Assembly (NCBI RefSeq): GCF_900101785.1 | Contig: NZ_LT629688.1 | Location: 992,001-1,056,000 of the forward strand | Reading direction: 5' to 3' | DNA: 64,000 bases | Source of the DNA: Auraticoccus monumenti | GTDB taxonomy: Bacteria; Actinomycetota; Actinomycetes; Propionibacteriales; Propionibacteriaceae | Position numbers and translations under genes: made by a program | Notes under the pieces: generated by a model | Databases searched by the model: none | The model's input: only the letters and a program-made list of their open reading frames with translations | What the model was told of the DNA's origin: nothing | Part shown: piece after piece, positions 7,296 to 15,672 of the stretch | Layout: every line of letters starts with the position of its first letter | Numbering within the stretch: position 1 is the first letter of the stretch

Positions 7296-8036
7296 TCAGG
7301 CGGACTGGGGGGTGGGCTGGCTCTTGGTGCGGACGTGGACGCGGCGGCCCAGGCGGGTCCACTCCCAGGAGGACCAGGTGCGGCGGCAGGCGCGGCAGGT
7401 GATCGTTGGTGGGGCGTCGGTCTCCTGTGGGATCGCGGCCCACAGCTCGCCGGGGCAGGGCACCTGCTGACGCTCGCCTTGGACGACCTCGGGGCAGGGG
7501 CCGACGAAGATGGTGGACCGGTTCTTGGGCAGGTCGATGGTCTTCTGGATCTTGAGGTCGAGGTCGCGGGTGGCGATCGCGAGCTGGCCGGCGTTCTCGA
7601 CCAGGCGGTACCGGTCGACGTAGGTGGCGAGGAAGGTGCAGGCGCTGCGGACGCTGGTGCCAGCGGGCGTGCGGCGGACGTGTAGCGCGACGTGGGCGAC
7701 CCAGCCGGACCAGGCGGTGGTCCGGTCGCCGTGGAGGAAGGCGCGGACCTGGCGGGCAACGTCGGCGGCGTGCATCTTCGCCGGGGCGCCCATGCGGAGC
7801 AGCCGGGTGGCGACCTCGGGGTCGTCGGTGGAGGTGAGGAGGGCGGTGGGGACGGCGCGCTGGGTGGGGCGCTCGTCCTGGGGGCCGAGCTGGTCCTGGC
7901 GGGTGATGGTGGTCTGCAGGTCGGCCCAGTTGTCGGCGATGGAGCCGAGGCGGGCGGCGGTCTGGTTGGTGCAGCGGCGGCAGAGGTAGCCGTCGGTGAC
8001 GGGCTCGGCGCAGCTGCCGCAGGTGGTCATCGTCAT
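7296..8036 (-). CDS. Phage zinc-ribbon protein, possibly DNA-binding
   Basis: 246 residues. ATG 8036 is preferred over an ATG at 8057 because GAGGAGCACC lies directly before it. It opens with a Cx2C...Cx2C ribbon (CGSCAEPVTDGYLCRRC) and ends with CxnCRAC before a Trp-rich segment (TWSSWEWTRLGRRVHV), with a helical middle. Proteins of this layout sit next to DnaB in many actinophages. A replication or regulatory role is inference. Confidence 0.65.
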   Translation of the reverse strand: MTMTTCGSCAEPVTDGYLCRRCTNQTAARLGSIADNWADLQTTITRQDQLGPQDERPTQRAVPTALLTSTDDPEVATRLLRMGAPAKMHAADVARQVRAFLHGDRTTAWSGWVAHVALHVRRTPAGTSVRSACTFLATYVDRYRLVENAGQLAIATRDLDLKIQKTIDLPKNRSTIFVGPCPEVVQGERQQVPCPGELWAAIPQETDAPPTITCRACRRTWSSWEWTRLGRRVHVRTKSQPTPQSA

Positions 8037-8053
8037 GGTGCTCCTCGGGGTGT

Positions 8054-9337
8054 TCATGCGATCTCGGCGATGCGGGAGTAGTGGCCCTCGAAGGACATGT
8101 CGAGGGCGAAGGTCTGGCCGTGGCGGAACTTGGCGCAGTGGAGGGTGACCCAGGAGTCGGCCTCGCCCTCGCCGCGCTGGAGGAAGAGCACGACGTCGGC
8201 GTCCTGCTCGAGGGACCCGGACTCGCGGAGGTCGGAGAGCACGGGCTTCTTGTCGGCGCGGGTCTCGATGCCGCGGTTCATCTGGGCGAGGGCCAGCACC
8301 GGGACGGCGAACTCCTTGGCGAGGAGCTTGCAGCCGCGGGACAGCTGCGACACCTGCTCCTGGCGGGGGATGTTCGCGTCGCCGGGGGTCACGAGCTGGA
8401 TGTAGTCGAGGATGACGAGGCCGACGGGGCCGCGGCGGAGGAGGTCCTGGACGGCGCGACGCATGGTGCCGACGGTCTGGCGGGGGTCCTCGTCGAAGGC
8501 GATCGACGTCGGGATCCGGGTCTGCCCGTCGGCGATCCGTTCCCAGTCGGAGTCGGCGAGCTGGCCGGTCTGCAGCCGGTTCATCGAGACCCGGGAGGCG
8601 TTGGAGAGCATCCGGCGGGTGACCTCGCCCTGCGTCATCTCGAGGGACAGGTAGAGGACCTGCTGCCCGGTGGCGGCGACGGACTCAGCACAGTTCTGGG
8701 CGAACATGCTCTTGCCCTGGGCGGGGCGGGCGCCGAGGACGAAGAACCGGCCGGGGACGAGGCCGTGGAGGCGTTCGTTGACCTCGCGCCAGGGGAACGG
8801 GTGGCCCATGCGGCGGCCGTCGCGCTGGAGGGCCTGGAGCTCGTCGATGACGTCGGGGAGGATCTCGTCGACGGTGCGGAGCCGGCCGGTGATGGGGGTG
8901 GCAGCGTCCAGGGCGAGCCGGGCCTTCTCGACGAGGGCGATGGGGTCGGCTTCGGGGTCGTGGGCGCGCTGGCTGATGTGCGCGGCGAGGTCGATGAGCC
9001 GGCGGCGGTCGGCGGCGGTGCGGATCAGCTGGGCGTGGTAGCCGGCGTTGGCGGCCACGTCGACCGCGGCGAACAGCTCAGCCAGGTACGGCAGCCCGCC
9101 GCCGTTGGCCAGGGTGCCGCGACTGCGGAGCTCGTCGCCGACGGTGACCGGGTCGACGGGTCGGCCGGTGCCGTCGAGGGCGGTGATGGCGTCGAAGACG
9201 AACTCGTGGGCAGGTCGGTAGAAGTCGGGGCCGCTGAGCAGGCTGGTGACGGTGGTGATGGCGTCGCGGCTGATCAGCATGGCGCCGAGGACGGCCTGCT
9301 CGGCGGCGAAGTCGTGGGGTGGGGTCAGGTCGGTCAT
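8054..9337 (-). CDS. dnaB: Replicative DnaB-like helicase
   Basis: 427-residue hexameric 5'-3' helicase. The N-terminal domain (residues ~8-105, AAEQAVLGAMLIS...) is the DnaB N-fold for primase and loader contacts. The RecA-like C-domain has Walker A GARPAQGKS at 202-210, SLEMT after the next strand, Walker B VILDYIQL at 308-315, and a DLRESGSLEQDADVV segment as in DnaB. It overlaps the loader gene by 4 bp, so it belongs to a complete phage replication module. Confidence 0.95.
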   Translation of the reverse strand: MTDLTPPHDFAAEQAVLGAMLISRDAITTVTSLLSGPDFYRPAHEFVFDAITALDGTGRPVDPVTVGDELRSRGTLANGGGLPYLAELFAAVDVAANAGYHAQLIRTAADRRRLIDLAAHISQRAHDPEADPIALVEKARLALDAATPITGRLRTVDEILPDVIDELQALQRDGRRMGHPFPWREVNERLHGLVPGRFFVLGARPAQGKSMFAQNCAESVAATGQQVLYLSLEMTQGEVTRRMLSNASRVSMNRLQTGQLADSDWERIADGQTRIPTSIAFDEDPRQTVGTMRRAVQDLLRRGPVGLVILDYIQLVTPGDANIPRQEQVSQLSRGCKLLAKEFAVPVLALAQMNRGIETRADKKPVLSDLRESGSLEQDADVVLFLQRGEGEADSWVTLHCAKFRHGQTFALDMSFEGHYSRIAEIA

Positions 9338-9741
9338 CGCTCGCCTCGGGTGATGGCTCGAGGCTGCACGGAGCGAGCGATCGCGGCGATGTCGGGGTCA
9401 CGGTCGCCTTCGCCGATGCGGTGGCGGATGGCCTGCAGGGTGGTGGCGTAGTCGTGGACGTCGGGGTCGAACCAGTCGGGGAGCTCGATGGCGCCGTAGT
9501 CGGCGAGGCGGCGCGCGATGATCGAGCGGACGCCGGCGATGATGTGCCCGGGCTCGACGTAGCGGGAGCGGCCCAGCTCGAGCGGGGCGCCGACGATGTG
9601 GCGGAGCGCGAGGTCAGCGTTGGCGAAGCTGATGCCGCTGAGCACCTCGGCCCAGGCGTCGGGGGTGAGCTCGTCCATGACCTGGCTGGGGCAGTAGGCC
9701 TTGACCTTCCGCAGCAGCAGCAGAGTCTCGGTGCGGTTCAT
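9334..9741 (-). CDS. Probable helicase loader / replisome organizer
   Basis: 135 residues from ATG 9741 (ATGA overlap with the initiator gene). MNRTETLLLLRKVKAYCPSQ and TPDAWAEVLSGISFANADLALRHI match the small helical proteins found between initiator and DnaB genes in actinophages. It has no Walker motif, so it would be a non-AAA-type loader. The role is deduced from position and residue pattern. Confidence 0.7.
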   Translation of the reverse strand: MNRTETLLLLRKVKAYCPSQVMDELTPDAWAEVLSGISFANADLALRHIVGAPLELGRSRYVEPGHIIAGVRSIIARRLADYGAIELPDWFDPDVHDYATTLQAIRHRIGEGDRDPDIAAIARSVQPRAITRGER

Positions 9742-10607
9742 CGGACCACCGCCAGCGGGCTCCGCGGGTCGCTCGGGTCGGTCCCGGTCTGGGCGTCGAG
9801 GGCGGCGGCGCGCTCGGCGGCCCGGGCGAAGAAGTCGTCGGTCTCGGTCTGGCGGGCGCCGTAGCCGGTGCCGCGGCGGCTGGTGCCTCCGTTGATGACC
9901 TCGTTCACCAGGGACGGCAGCACCGACGGGTGCAGGTCCCCGCGCTGCCACCAGGCCTGCAGGCCGCTACGGACGTCGTCGTAGTCGATGCCCTCCTCGA
10001 GGAGCGCGCGGCAGTGCTTGCTGATCTGCCCGATGACGTTGTTCGGTGGTCGGCGGCGGCAGTGCTCGATCCACTCGGCGACGAGGGTGCCTGCGTTGCG
10101 GCTGGGTGCCTCTTCGACGTCGGCTGGGGGGTGCGGAGCACCAGAACCGTTAGGTTCTGTCTTTTCTGTATCTGTATCTGCTTCCGTTTTGGTTCCCGTT
10201 TGCTGAGCACTTGGTGAAGCACTTGCTTTGCTCTTGCTTCGGCTCTTGGTAGGTGCAGCGCTTCGGGTCTGCCCCGACTTTGCTCCGCCCTTCCGGCCTG
10301 CCTCGGCGCGCTTGCGGCTGAGGTCGTCGACCTCGGCAGCGGAGCGCTGGTGCTCGAGGTAGTCGTGCATGACGACGCCGGTGTCGGTGGCCTCCACCAG
10401 GCCCTCGTCGATGAGCTCCTTCCGGGCGCGGGCGGTGCCGCGCTTGGACCAGGAGGACTGCTTGATGTGGCCGTCGGTGCGGTTCTTGGAGCACCAGCAC
10501 CAGCAGGTGACGAGGAGCCGGAACGCGGCGTCGGAGAGGCCTTCGATCTTCGGGTGGTCGGGCATGCCGTCGTGCACGGTGATGTAGGTGCGGGGGTCCC
10601 GGGGCAT
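9738..10607 (-). CDS. Phage replication initiator with winged helix and low-complexity linker
   Basis: 289 residues. Residues ~1-95 form a winged helix (ITVHDGMPDHPKIEGLSDAAF... then VVMHDYLEHQRSAAE). The RKRAEAGRKGGAKSG motif at ~98-112 is typical of phage replication proteins. A Ser/Lys/Thr-rich linker (~113-150) is encoded by unusually AT-rich DNA. The C-terminal part (~170-289) is helical. Position upstream of the loader and DnaB genes supports initiator function; binding to the internal repeats at 10207-10248 is a hypothesis. Confidence 0.8.
   Translation of the reverse strand: MPRDPRTYITVHDGMPDHPKIEGLSDAAFRLLVTCWCWCSKNRTDGHIKQSSWSKRGTARARKELIDEGLVEATDTGVVMHDYLEHQRSAAEVDDLSRKRAEAGRKGGAKSGQTRSAAPTKSRSKSKASASPSAQQTGTKTEADTDTEKTEPNGSGAPHPPADVEEAPSRNAGTLVAEWIEHCRRRPPNNVIGQISKHCRALLEEGIDYDDVRSGLQAWWQRGDLHPSVLPSLVNEVINGGTSRRGTGYGARQTETDDFFARAAERAAALDAQTGTDPSDPRSPLAVVR
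10140..10270. other. Candidate phage replication origin inside the initiator gene
   Basis: Four GC(A/T)CTTG repeats start at 10207, 10219, 10230 and 10242, about one helical turn apart. They adjoin a clearly AT-rich tract at about 10146-10200, the lowest-GC patch of the early cluster. Lambda-type phages place iterons plus an AT-rich unwinding element inside the initiator gene. Repeated linker codons are an alternative explanation. Confidence 0.4.
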
Positions 10608-10996
10608 CAGGAGTGCGCCTCCGTCCAGGGGTCAGGGGTGGTGGAGAGGGTGGTCACGCCGCCGCTGTGGAGGAGGAAGAACCGCTCGCCGTAGACGGTG
10701 ACGAGGGGGATCTGCTCGGGGTCGTCGGGGCTGAGCTTGCGGATCAGCCAGCCGGTGGCGTAGGCCTCGGCGGGGTGCTCGGTGATCCAGCCGTGGCAGC
10801 CGGTGGTGCCGGTGCCGCAGAGCACGACGAGGCGGCTCAGGGTGTTGACCTGTCGGCTGCCGCCCATGCCGCGGTTCTGGCGGTGGTGGAGGGAGTGGGG
10901 GCCGCGGGCGGTACCGCACCGGCGGCAGCGCCGGTTGTCCCGGTCGTAGGCGGCCTGTCGCATGCCCAGGGTCGGGCCAGTGCTGCGGGGGCTCAC
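10607..10996 (-). CDS. HNH-type nuclease
   Basis: 129 residues. CRRCG near residues 24-28, LHHRQNRGMGG, then the L-V-V-L-C-G...GCHGWITEHP segment make a compact HNH core with zinc cysteines. It overlaps its neighbours on both sides. It may act in recombination or as a homing-type nuclease; the fold is clear, the role is not. Confidence 0.8.
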   Translation of the reverse strand: MSPRSTGPTLGMRQAAYDRDNRRCRRCGTARGPHSLHHRQNRGMGGSRQVNTLSRLVVLCGTGTTGCHGWITEHPAEAYATGWLIRKLSPDDPEQIPLVTVYGERFFLLHSGGVTTLSTTPDPWTEAHS

Positions 10997-11421
10997 GTCT
11001 GGCTCCTGGCCTGCCAGGCGCCGGCTGCACGGTCGTCGGCGCGCCGGGTGCGGTCGTCATCGAGCTCGGCGTGCAGGATCCGCAGCGCTTCCTTGTCGGC
11101 GGACACCCGCTGCTCGGCGGCGCGGTACTGGACGCGGGCGACGTAGACGTCGTCGTCCTGCATCGCCTTGTGGATGCAGACCTCGGCGGAGCGCTCGCCG
11201 GCGGCCCGCTCGGTGACGACGATCTTCCCCAAGAGGCGCTCGTAGCGGCTCTTCGCGGCGGAGTACTCGATCCCGGCGAGCTCGAGGTCGCGGTGATAGA
11301 CCCACATGCGGGCGATGGCCCGGTAGGCGGCGTCCTGGTGCTCGCCGGCACGGCGCAGCTGGCCGTCGCGGTCCCAGCTGAGCTGACTGGCCGCGGTGGT
11401 GGCGAGGTCGGCGTCAGCCAT
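10993..11421 (-). CDS. Helical phage protein of unknown function
   Basis: 142 residues from ATG 11421, with an 8-bp overlap on the upstream gene. It is mostly helical with charged heptads (YEYSAAKSRYERLLGKI-like region, AEQRVSADKEALRILHAEL), suggesting a coiled coil. No recognised domain. It sits between the HNH nuclease and a Gp157-like protein. Confidence 0.6.
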   Translation of the reverse strand: MADADLATTAASQLSWDRDGQLRRAGEHQDAAYRAIARMWVYHRDLELAGIEYSAAKSRYERLLGKIVVTERAAGERSAEVCIHKAMQDDDVYVARVQYRAAEQRVSADKEALRILHAELDDDRTRRADDRAAGAWQARSQT

Positions 11422-11881
11422 CGGTGACCTCCAGCAGGGAGGTGCTGAGCTGCTCGGCGCGGGCCCTGACCTCGACCTCGGCGGCGCTCTTAGCTTCGTC
11501 GGTGAGGCGGCCCTGCAGGTAGCCGGCGCGGTGCTTGACGCGGGCCCAGGTGACCACCTCACCGGTGCGGCGGTCGATGACGTCCGCGCCGGTGATGGCG
11601 AGGTGGGCGACAAGCGCCTTCTTGTAGGACTCCCGGACAGTACGGGTGACGATCACCTCGTCGGGGTTGTCCTCCTCGACGTGCTCGAGGAGGGCGTCGT
11701 CGTCGACGGCGATGCTCTGGGAGGGGGCGACCATGCTGATGCCGCCGAAGCGGGTGCTGAAGCTCTTCGCGCCCGTGGCCTGCTGCACCTGCTCGAGGAC
11801 CTTCTCCTGGTCCTTCACGGCGGCGGTGAGGCCGTGCGCGAGGTAGCGCAGCGCCATCAGGCGGTCAGCGGGCGTCATCAC
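11414..11881 (-). CDS. Phage protein, possibly Gp157-like
   Basis: 155 residues. A long N-terminal helix (LMALRYLAHGLTAAVKDQEKVLEQV) is followed by a beta-rich middle (SFSTRFGGISM) and VTRTVRESYKKALVAHL. The order resembles siphophage Gp157-type proteins located next to single-strand annealing recombinases, which is the arrangement here, but similarity is weak by eye. It overlaps the recombinase gene by 17 bp. Confidence 0.55.
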   Translation of the reverse strand: MMTPADRLMALRYLAHGLTAAVKDQEKVLEQVQQATGAKSFSTRFGGISMVAPSQSIAVDDDALLEHVEEDNPDEVIVTRTVRESYKKALVAHLAITGADVIDRRTGEVVTWARVKHRAGYLQGRLTDEAKSAAEVEVRARAEQLSTSLLEVTDG

Positions 11882-12536
11882 GGCAGAACTTCTCTGCGGC
11901 TGCGGTCCACTGGGCGGGGGAGGCGGTCTCGGGGGTGACGTCGTGCTGGGCCAGGAAGTCGGTCAGGAGGGTCTTGCGCTCGTCGTCGGTGCCGCGGCCC
12001 TCGGTGGCCAGCCAGGCGCTGTTCCGTGCCCGGTCGAGGTCGCTGATCGGTCGGTCGGGCTCGGATGGTGGGGCGTCGCGCAGCTGCTCGGGTGGGAGCG
12101 AGGACTCCAGCTCCTCCTTGGACCACAGGTCCAGGGCGACCCCGAAGCGCATCGCGGCATTGCGGATCGCGTCACCGATGGCCTCCTTGGCGCTGACCCC
12201 GTCGCCCACACCGATGCGGGTCACCCCGAGGACCGTGAGCCGGATCCAGAGGTTGCGGGCGGAGTCGAGGGCGGGGAGCCCTCGCTCGTCGGTGGCCATC
12301 GGCTCCCAGGACCAGCCCGGGTCGACGCTGAGGAGCCGGTCCGTCACCGCGGCGTGACCGACGTAGGGGAGGTGGACGGCGGGGAGGCCGTGGTAGCCGC
12401 CGCACTCGCGGCACTGTCCCTTCGGGGCGTTCTTCTGCATCGGCTTGGGCAGCGTCCCGACCGAGGTGGGCGGGAAGGTGCGGCGGAGCTGCTCGGCGGC
12501 CTCCGTGGTCATGCCGGTGGTGGGGGTGGCGTCCAT
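11865..12536 (-). CDS. Rad52-like single-strand DNA annealing protein
   Basis: 223 residues from ATG 12536 (ATG 12512 is an alternative). Residues ~18-150 carry the pattern of phage Rad52-family annealing proteins: F-P-P-T-S-V-G-T-L-P-K, a CRECGG zinc element, HAAVTDRLLSVDPGWSWEP, LWIRLTVLGVTRIGVGDG and AIGDAIRNAAMRFGVALDLW. The C-terminal third is variable and charged. Expected role is annealing of complementary strands in phage recombination; no separate exonuclease gene was recognised nearby. Confidence 0.8.
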   Translation of the reverse strand: MDATPTTGMTTEAAEQLRRTFPPTSVGTLPKPMQKNAPKGQCRECGGYHGLPAVHLPYVGHAAVTDRLLSVDPGWSWEPMATDERGLPALDSARNLWIRLTVLGVTRIGVGDGVSAKEAIGDAIRNAAMRFGVALDLWSKEELESSLPPEQLRDAPPSEPDRPISDLDRARNSAWLATEGRGTDDERKTLLTDFLAQHDVTPETASPAQWTAAAEKFCRDDAR

Positions 12537-13102
12537 CAGGCGTCCTTCCTGGTGCGGGAGCGGCTGTTGCTGCAGCGGCGGGAGCAGAACCGGGCTGTGG
12601 TCGGCCGGTTGCGGGGCGGGGTGAAGGACGTGCCGCATCCCTCGCAGGTGGTGACGGGCTTCACGGCGAGGGCACGTGCTCGGTTCCAGCACTCCCGAGA
12701 GCAGTAGCGGCGGCGCTGGTGGGGGAGCCCGGTGCCGCAGATCTCGCAGGTACTCGGTGCCCGCCTGGCCGGCCGTGGGGGAGCCGGCTGCTGCTTGGGC
12801 GGGGAGTGGAACAGGCCACCGCACCGGGAAGAGCAGAACCGGCGCTGGCTGCTCGGGGTCGTCTCGAACTGGGAGCCGCACTGCGGGCAGGTGCGCTGCT
12901 CGGTCTTCGGGCGGGTGATGACCTCACCGCCCCAGACGTCGCCCTCGGCGCCGTGCTGGCGGCCGTACGCGAGGCACTCCACCCGCACCGGGCAGTCCCC
13001 GCAGAGACGCTGCTGGATGGTCAGCTTGAGGATGGTGAAGGTGGGCATGCGGGAGCACGCGCCGTCGTCCATCCAGTCCTCGAAGACCACTGGCGCGCTC
13101 AT
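12536..13102 (-). CDS. WhiB-family protein fused to three zinc ribbons
   Basis: 188 residues. Residues 1-65 are a Wbl domain: C16, C34, C37 and C43 for a [4Fe-4S] cluster, followed by the GDVWGGE turn. Three repeats follow, each a Cx2C plus Cx3C pair: C72/C75 with C90/C94, C119/C122 with C134/C138, C153/C156 with C173/C177. Phage WhiB proteins can antagonise host WhiB regulators. The added ribbons are unusual and may give DNA or protein contacts. It lies in the early cluster between an HTH protein and the annealing protein. Confidence 0.85.
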   Translation of the reverse strand: MSAPVVFEDWMDDGACSRMPTFTILKLTIQQRLCGDCPVRVECLAYGRQHGAEGDVWGGEVITRPKTEQRTCPQCGSQFETTPSSQRRFCSSRCGGLFHSPPKQQPAPPRPARRAPSTCEICGTGLPHQRRRYCSRECWNRARALAVKPVTTCEGCGTSFTPPRNRPTTARFCSRRCSNSRSRTRKDA

Positions 13103-14142
13103 GCTGCGACCGGCCGGAGTCGGTGCAGCAGGTCCACACGGTCGTGACGGCGGAGCCGCTGCTCGACGGTGCTCTCAGCGAGCTGCAGATGACGTGCGAT
13201 CGCCGTGAGCGTCTCGCCCTGGTCGGCCAGCCAGACGATGTCCTCGAGCGCGTCGCGGCGGGTCCCGCTCTCGCAACTGGGCGTGCTGGCGGGGTCGTCG
13301 ATCAGGTCGTCGTCCCAGGCGAGCGGCGGCAGCCAGCCGTTGCGTCCAGCCAGCTGGCTGGCCCTCGTGGCTGACGTCTTGGTGGCGCGGTCGCTTCCCG
13401 TGACGGGCTGGTTCCACAGCTCGTCGTACAGCGCCCGGACACCCGCGGCTGTGTGATGCGTGACCTGGCCCTCGCCGGTGACCAGCTTCCAGGCGTTGGC
13501 CGGCTGCCATCCGAGGCGACGGCCGAGTTCGGACATCGACCAGCCGATCGCGACCAGCGCCTGCAGACGCCGGCGGGTACCGGTTCCGTCGACGAGCGCC
13601 CCGGCGGCCAGCGTGACCTGGACGGCGAGCAGCTTCTCCGCGATGTCGCGACGAACACGCTTCCGGGGCGGTCGGTGCTCAGGGTGATCCGGCTGGCTCA
13701 GCAGCTTGCCGTAGAGGATCGCGTACACAGTGCCGTTGGCCACACCGGCGGCTGCTGCCGCCCGCTTCCAGCCCATGCCCTGGGCGGACAAGTCCTTCAG
13801 ATGTGCACGCACGGGATCGGCGTCGACCAAGGAGCCCGGTCGGCCGTAGGCGATGCGGCGCGAGCGGGCACTCTCGTACACGCGGACGGCGTCACGGCAG
13901 GGCCGGCAGCGGCATTTGTCGAGGACGTAGGCCAGTCGGGTGCCGTGCTCGTGGTGGGCCTGAGGGTGGGTGCACTCGCGCTGCTCGCCCGAGGAGCGCT
14001 CCCGCGCGACCCGGCGACGCCGACGCGCCATGCGAACGTTCTGGGCGGCGCACGAGTGCCTGGGGAAGTGGTGGTCAGCGAGGCCCTGGGTCCGGTAGCT
14101 GTGGCTGTGTCCGCAGTCCCGGCAGGTCATCCGGATGGACAT
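13099..14142 (-). CDS. Actinophage HTH DNA-binding protein
   Basis: 347 residues from ATG 14142 (1-bp overlap with the Dam gene stop). The N-terminus has a CRDCGHSHSYRT zinc element and CRCRPCRDAV. Two or three helix-turn-helix segments follow: GWKRAAAAAGVANGTVYAIL, GWSMSELGRRLGWQPANAW and GETLTAIARHLQLAESTVEQ. Proteins of this arrangement are common in actinophage early regions as putative regulators. Target sites are unknown. Confidence 0.75.
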   Translation of the reverse strand: MSIRMTCRDCGHSHSYRTQGLADHHFPRHSCAAQNVRMARRRRRVARERSSGEQRECTHPQAHHEHGTRLAYVLDKCRCRPCRDAVRVYESARSRRIAYGRPGSLVDADPVRAHLKDLSAQGMGWKRAAAAAGVANGTVYAILYGKLLSQPDHPEHRPPRKRVRRDIAEKLLAVQVTLAAGALVDGTGTRRRLQALVAIGWSMSELGRRLGWQPANAWKLVTGEGQVTHHTAAGVRALYDELWNQPVTGSDRATKTSATRASQLAGRNGWLPPLAWDDDLIDDPASTPSCESGTRRDALEDIVWLADQGETLTAIARHLQLAESTVEQRLRRHDRVDLLHRLRPVAA

Positions 14143-14987
14143 CAGCACGCCCTCTGACCGGGGACGGACGCGTCGAAGAGCCCGGGGTGGGGCTCGTAGT
14201 TGGTCCAGACGACTTCGGTGCGTCCGTTTCGGCCGACCTTGTTGGCCTGCTGGGTCGAAGCGCTGATGAGGGTCTGGTGCCAGCCGTTCAGGCGTTCGGC
14301 GTACAAGGCCGAGGCGTACCCGGACAGCGCCACCCGTGCCCGGCACCCAGCAAGCACGCCCAGGAGCTCCCGGTGGTGCTCGGCGGTGGCTTCGTGGCGG
14401 TACTTGCCGCCTGTACGGGTCTCCGGCAGGTAGGGCGGATCGACGTAGAGCAGCGTGCTGGGCTGCCGTCCGTAGTCCCGGACAACGTCGAGGGCGTCCC
14501 GGCACTCCAGGGAGACATGGGCGAGGCGACGGGCAGCAGCGGGCATCCGATCGCGGTAACCATCCAGGTAGCCGGGCATACCTCGGTTGGTGGCTGTGGC
14601 GTCCAGATAGAACCGCCAGCCGGTCGAAGTACGGAGCCCTGCTCTGCCTTGCGTCAGGTGCACCCAGACGCGACGGGCCACCTCAAGGTCGTCGCAGTCG
14701 TCCGTGGTGCGGGACTCGGCCAGCTCGACCCGGGAGTGTGGTGTGAGTTCGCATGCCCTCAGGAGCTCGTCCGGCCGGTCACGGAGGACTCGCCAGAACT
14801 TGACCAGGTGGTGGTCCAGGTCGTTGACCGTCTCGATCTTGGCGGGGCTCTTCGCCAGGAGCACGGACATGCCGCCGCAGTACGGCTCTACGTAGTGCTC
14901 ATGCTCCGGGAACAACGCGACGATCTGTTCAGCGATGCGCTGCTTGGCGCCGAAGTAGGGCAGAGGCGGCCTGAGTGCAGTGGTCAC
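14142..14987 (-). CDS. DNA adenine N6-methyltransferase (D12/Dam class)
   Basis: 281 residues. AdoMet-binding FGAK at 12-15 with VEPYCGG at 33-39, and the catalytic DPPY at 183-186 inside LLYVDPPYLPET, place it in the D12 class (Dam, DpnM). The target-recognition part lies between about 70 and 150. It has no partner nuclease, so it is an orphan phage methylase, probably protecting phage DNA or marking origins and promoters. Confidence 0.9.
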   Translation of the reverse strand: MTTALRPPLPYFGAKQRIAEQIVALFPEHEHYVEPYCGGMSVLLAKSPAKIETVNDLDHHLVKFWRVLRDRPDELLRACELTPHSRVELAESRTTDDCDDLEVARRVWVHLTQGRAGLRTSTGWRFYLDATATNRGMPGYLDGYRDRMPAAARRLAHVSLECRDALDVVRDYGRQPSTLLYVDPPYLPETRTGGKYRHEATAEHHRELLGVLAGCRARVALSGYASALYAERLNGWHQTLISASTQQANKVGRNGRTEVVWTNYEPHPGLFDASVPGQRAC

Positions 14988-15370
14988 CGAGCACCTCCGC
15001 AGGTTTCAGCGAGGCGGCGCTCGTCGAGGAGGATCCGGTGGGCGAGGTCGGCCTCGCGGATGGCGAGCTGCTCCCACTCGACGATCTCGGTGTCGGTGAG
15101 GACGCGGGTCTGCAGGGGGAGGGAGGCGACCGCTGCCGCGTCGTCTGTGCTGTGAGTCCCGGTGAGGCGGTCGAGCTTGGCCCGGGTGATGGCCAGGCGG
15201 GCGCGGTTGACGCCGATCTGGTGCCGCAGCTGGCGATCGGTCAGGGCCGCCGGCGCCGGGGTGAGCTCGGTGGCGCGTTGCGCGGCGAGCTGGGCGCGGT
15301 AGTCGTCGAGGACGCCCGGGCGGAGGGCGGTGACGGTGCCGCCGGCGAGGATGCGGGTGACGGTGCTCAT
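14984..15370 (-). CDS. Helical phage protein of unknown function
   Basis: 128 residues with an ATGA-type overlap to the methylase gene. It is helical with basic and acidic heptads (LRHQIGVNRARLAITRAKLDRL, WEQLAIREADLAHRILLDERRL), so probably a coiled coil. No family recognised. Confidence 0.55.
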   Translation of the reverse strand: MSTVTRILAGGTVTALRPGVLDDYRAQLAAQRATELTPAPAALTDRQLRHQIGVNRARLAITRAKLDRLTGTHSTDDAAAVASLPLQTRVLTDTEIVEWEQLAIREADLAHRILLDERRLAETCGGAR

Positions 15371-15672
15371 CTGGTGGCCGCCTTCTCCAGCTCGCGGCGC
15401 TGCTCGTGCAGCAGCAGCCGCTGGAACTCGGCCTTATGGGCGTCGGCCAGCCGCTTGAAGGCGCGGTTGCGGGCGCGGGCCAGCTGCAGGTACCGCTCCC
15501 GGCTCTCCGCCGGCTGGCGGTTGCGGCGCCACTCCCGGCGGTACTGGCGGATCGCCTCAGCGCACGGTGCGCAGGCCTTCTCCCCAGCGCGGCGGTGCCG
15601 GAGCGCGCCGGCCGCCTGGCCCCGGACGTCGCCGCACGTCTCTGGGAGCGGGTCGTTGAGCGGCCGCGTCAC
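15367..15672 (-). CDS. Actinophage small protein with CG-x-RHRR-x-CxxC motif
   Basis: 101 residues from GTG 15672. CGDVRGQAAGALRHRRAGEKACAPCAEA is a recurrent actinophage and host motif, in which the cysteines and the GxxRHRR-GE stretch form a small zinc or nucleic-acid-binding element. A basic helical tail follows. Function unknown; coupled to both neighbours. Confidence 0.6.
   Translation of the reverse strand: MTRPLNDPLPETCGDVRGQAAGALRHRRAGEKACAPCAEAIRQYRREWRRNRQPAESRERYLQLARARNRAFKRLADAHKAEFQRLLLHEQRRELEKAATR

Noticed and set aside
8081-9451. 456-codon open frame on the plus strand opposite dnaB
   Set aside because: It is a Gly/Val/Glu-biased mirror of the helicase gene, which has clear DnaB motifs on the minus strand.
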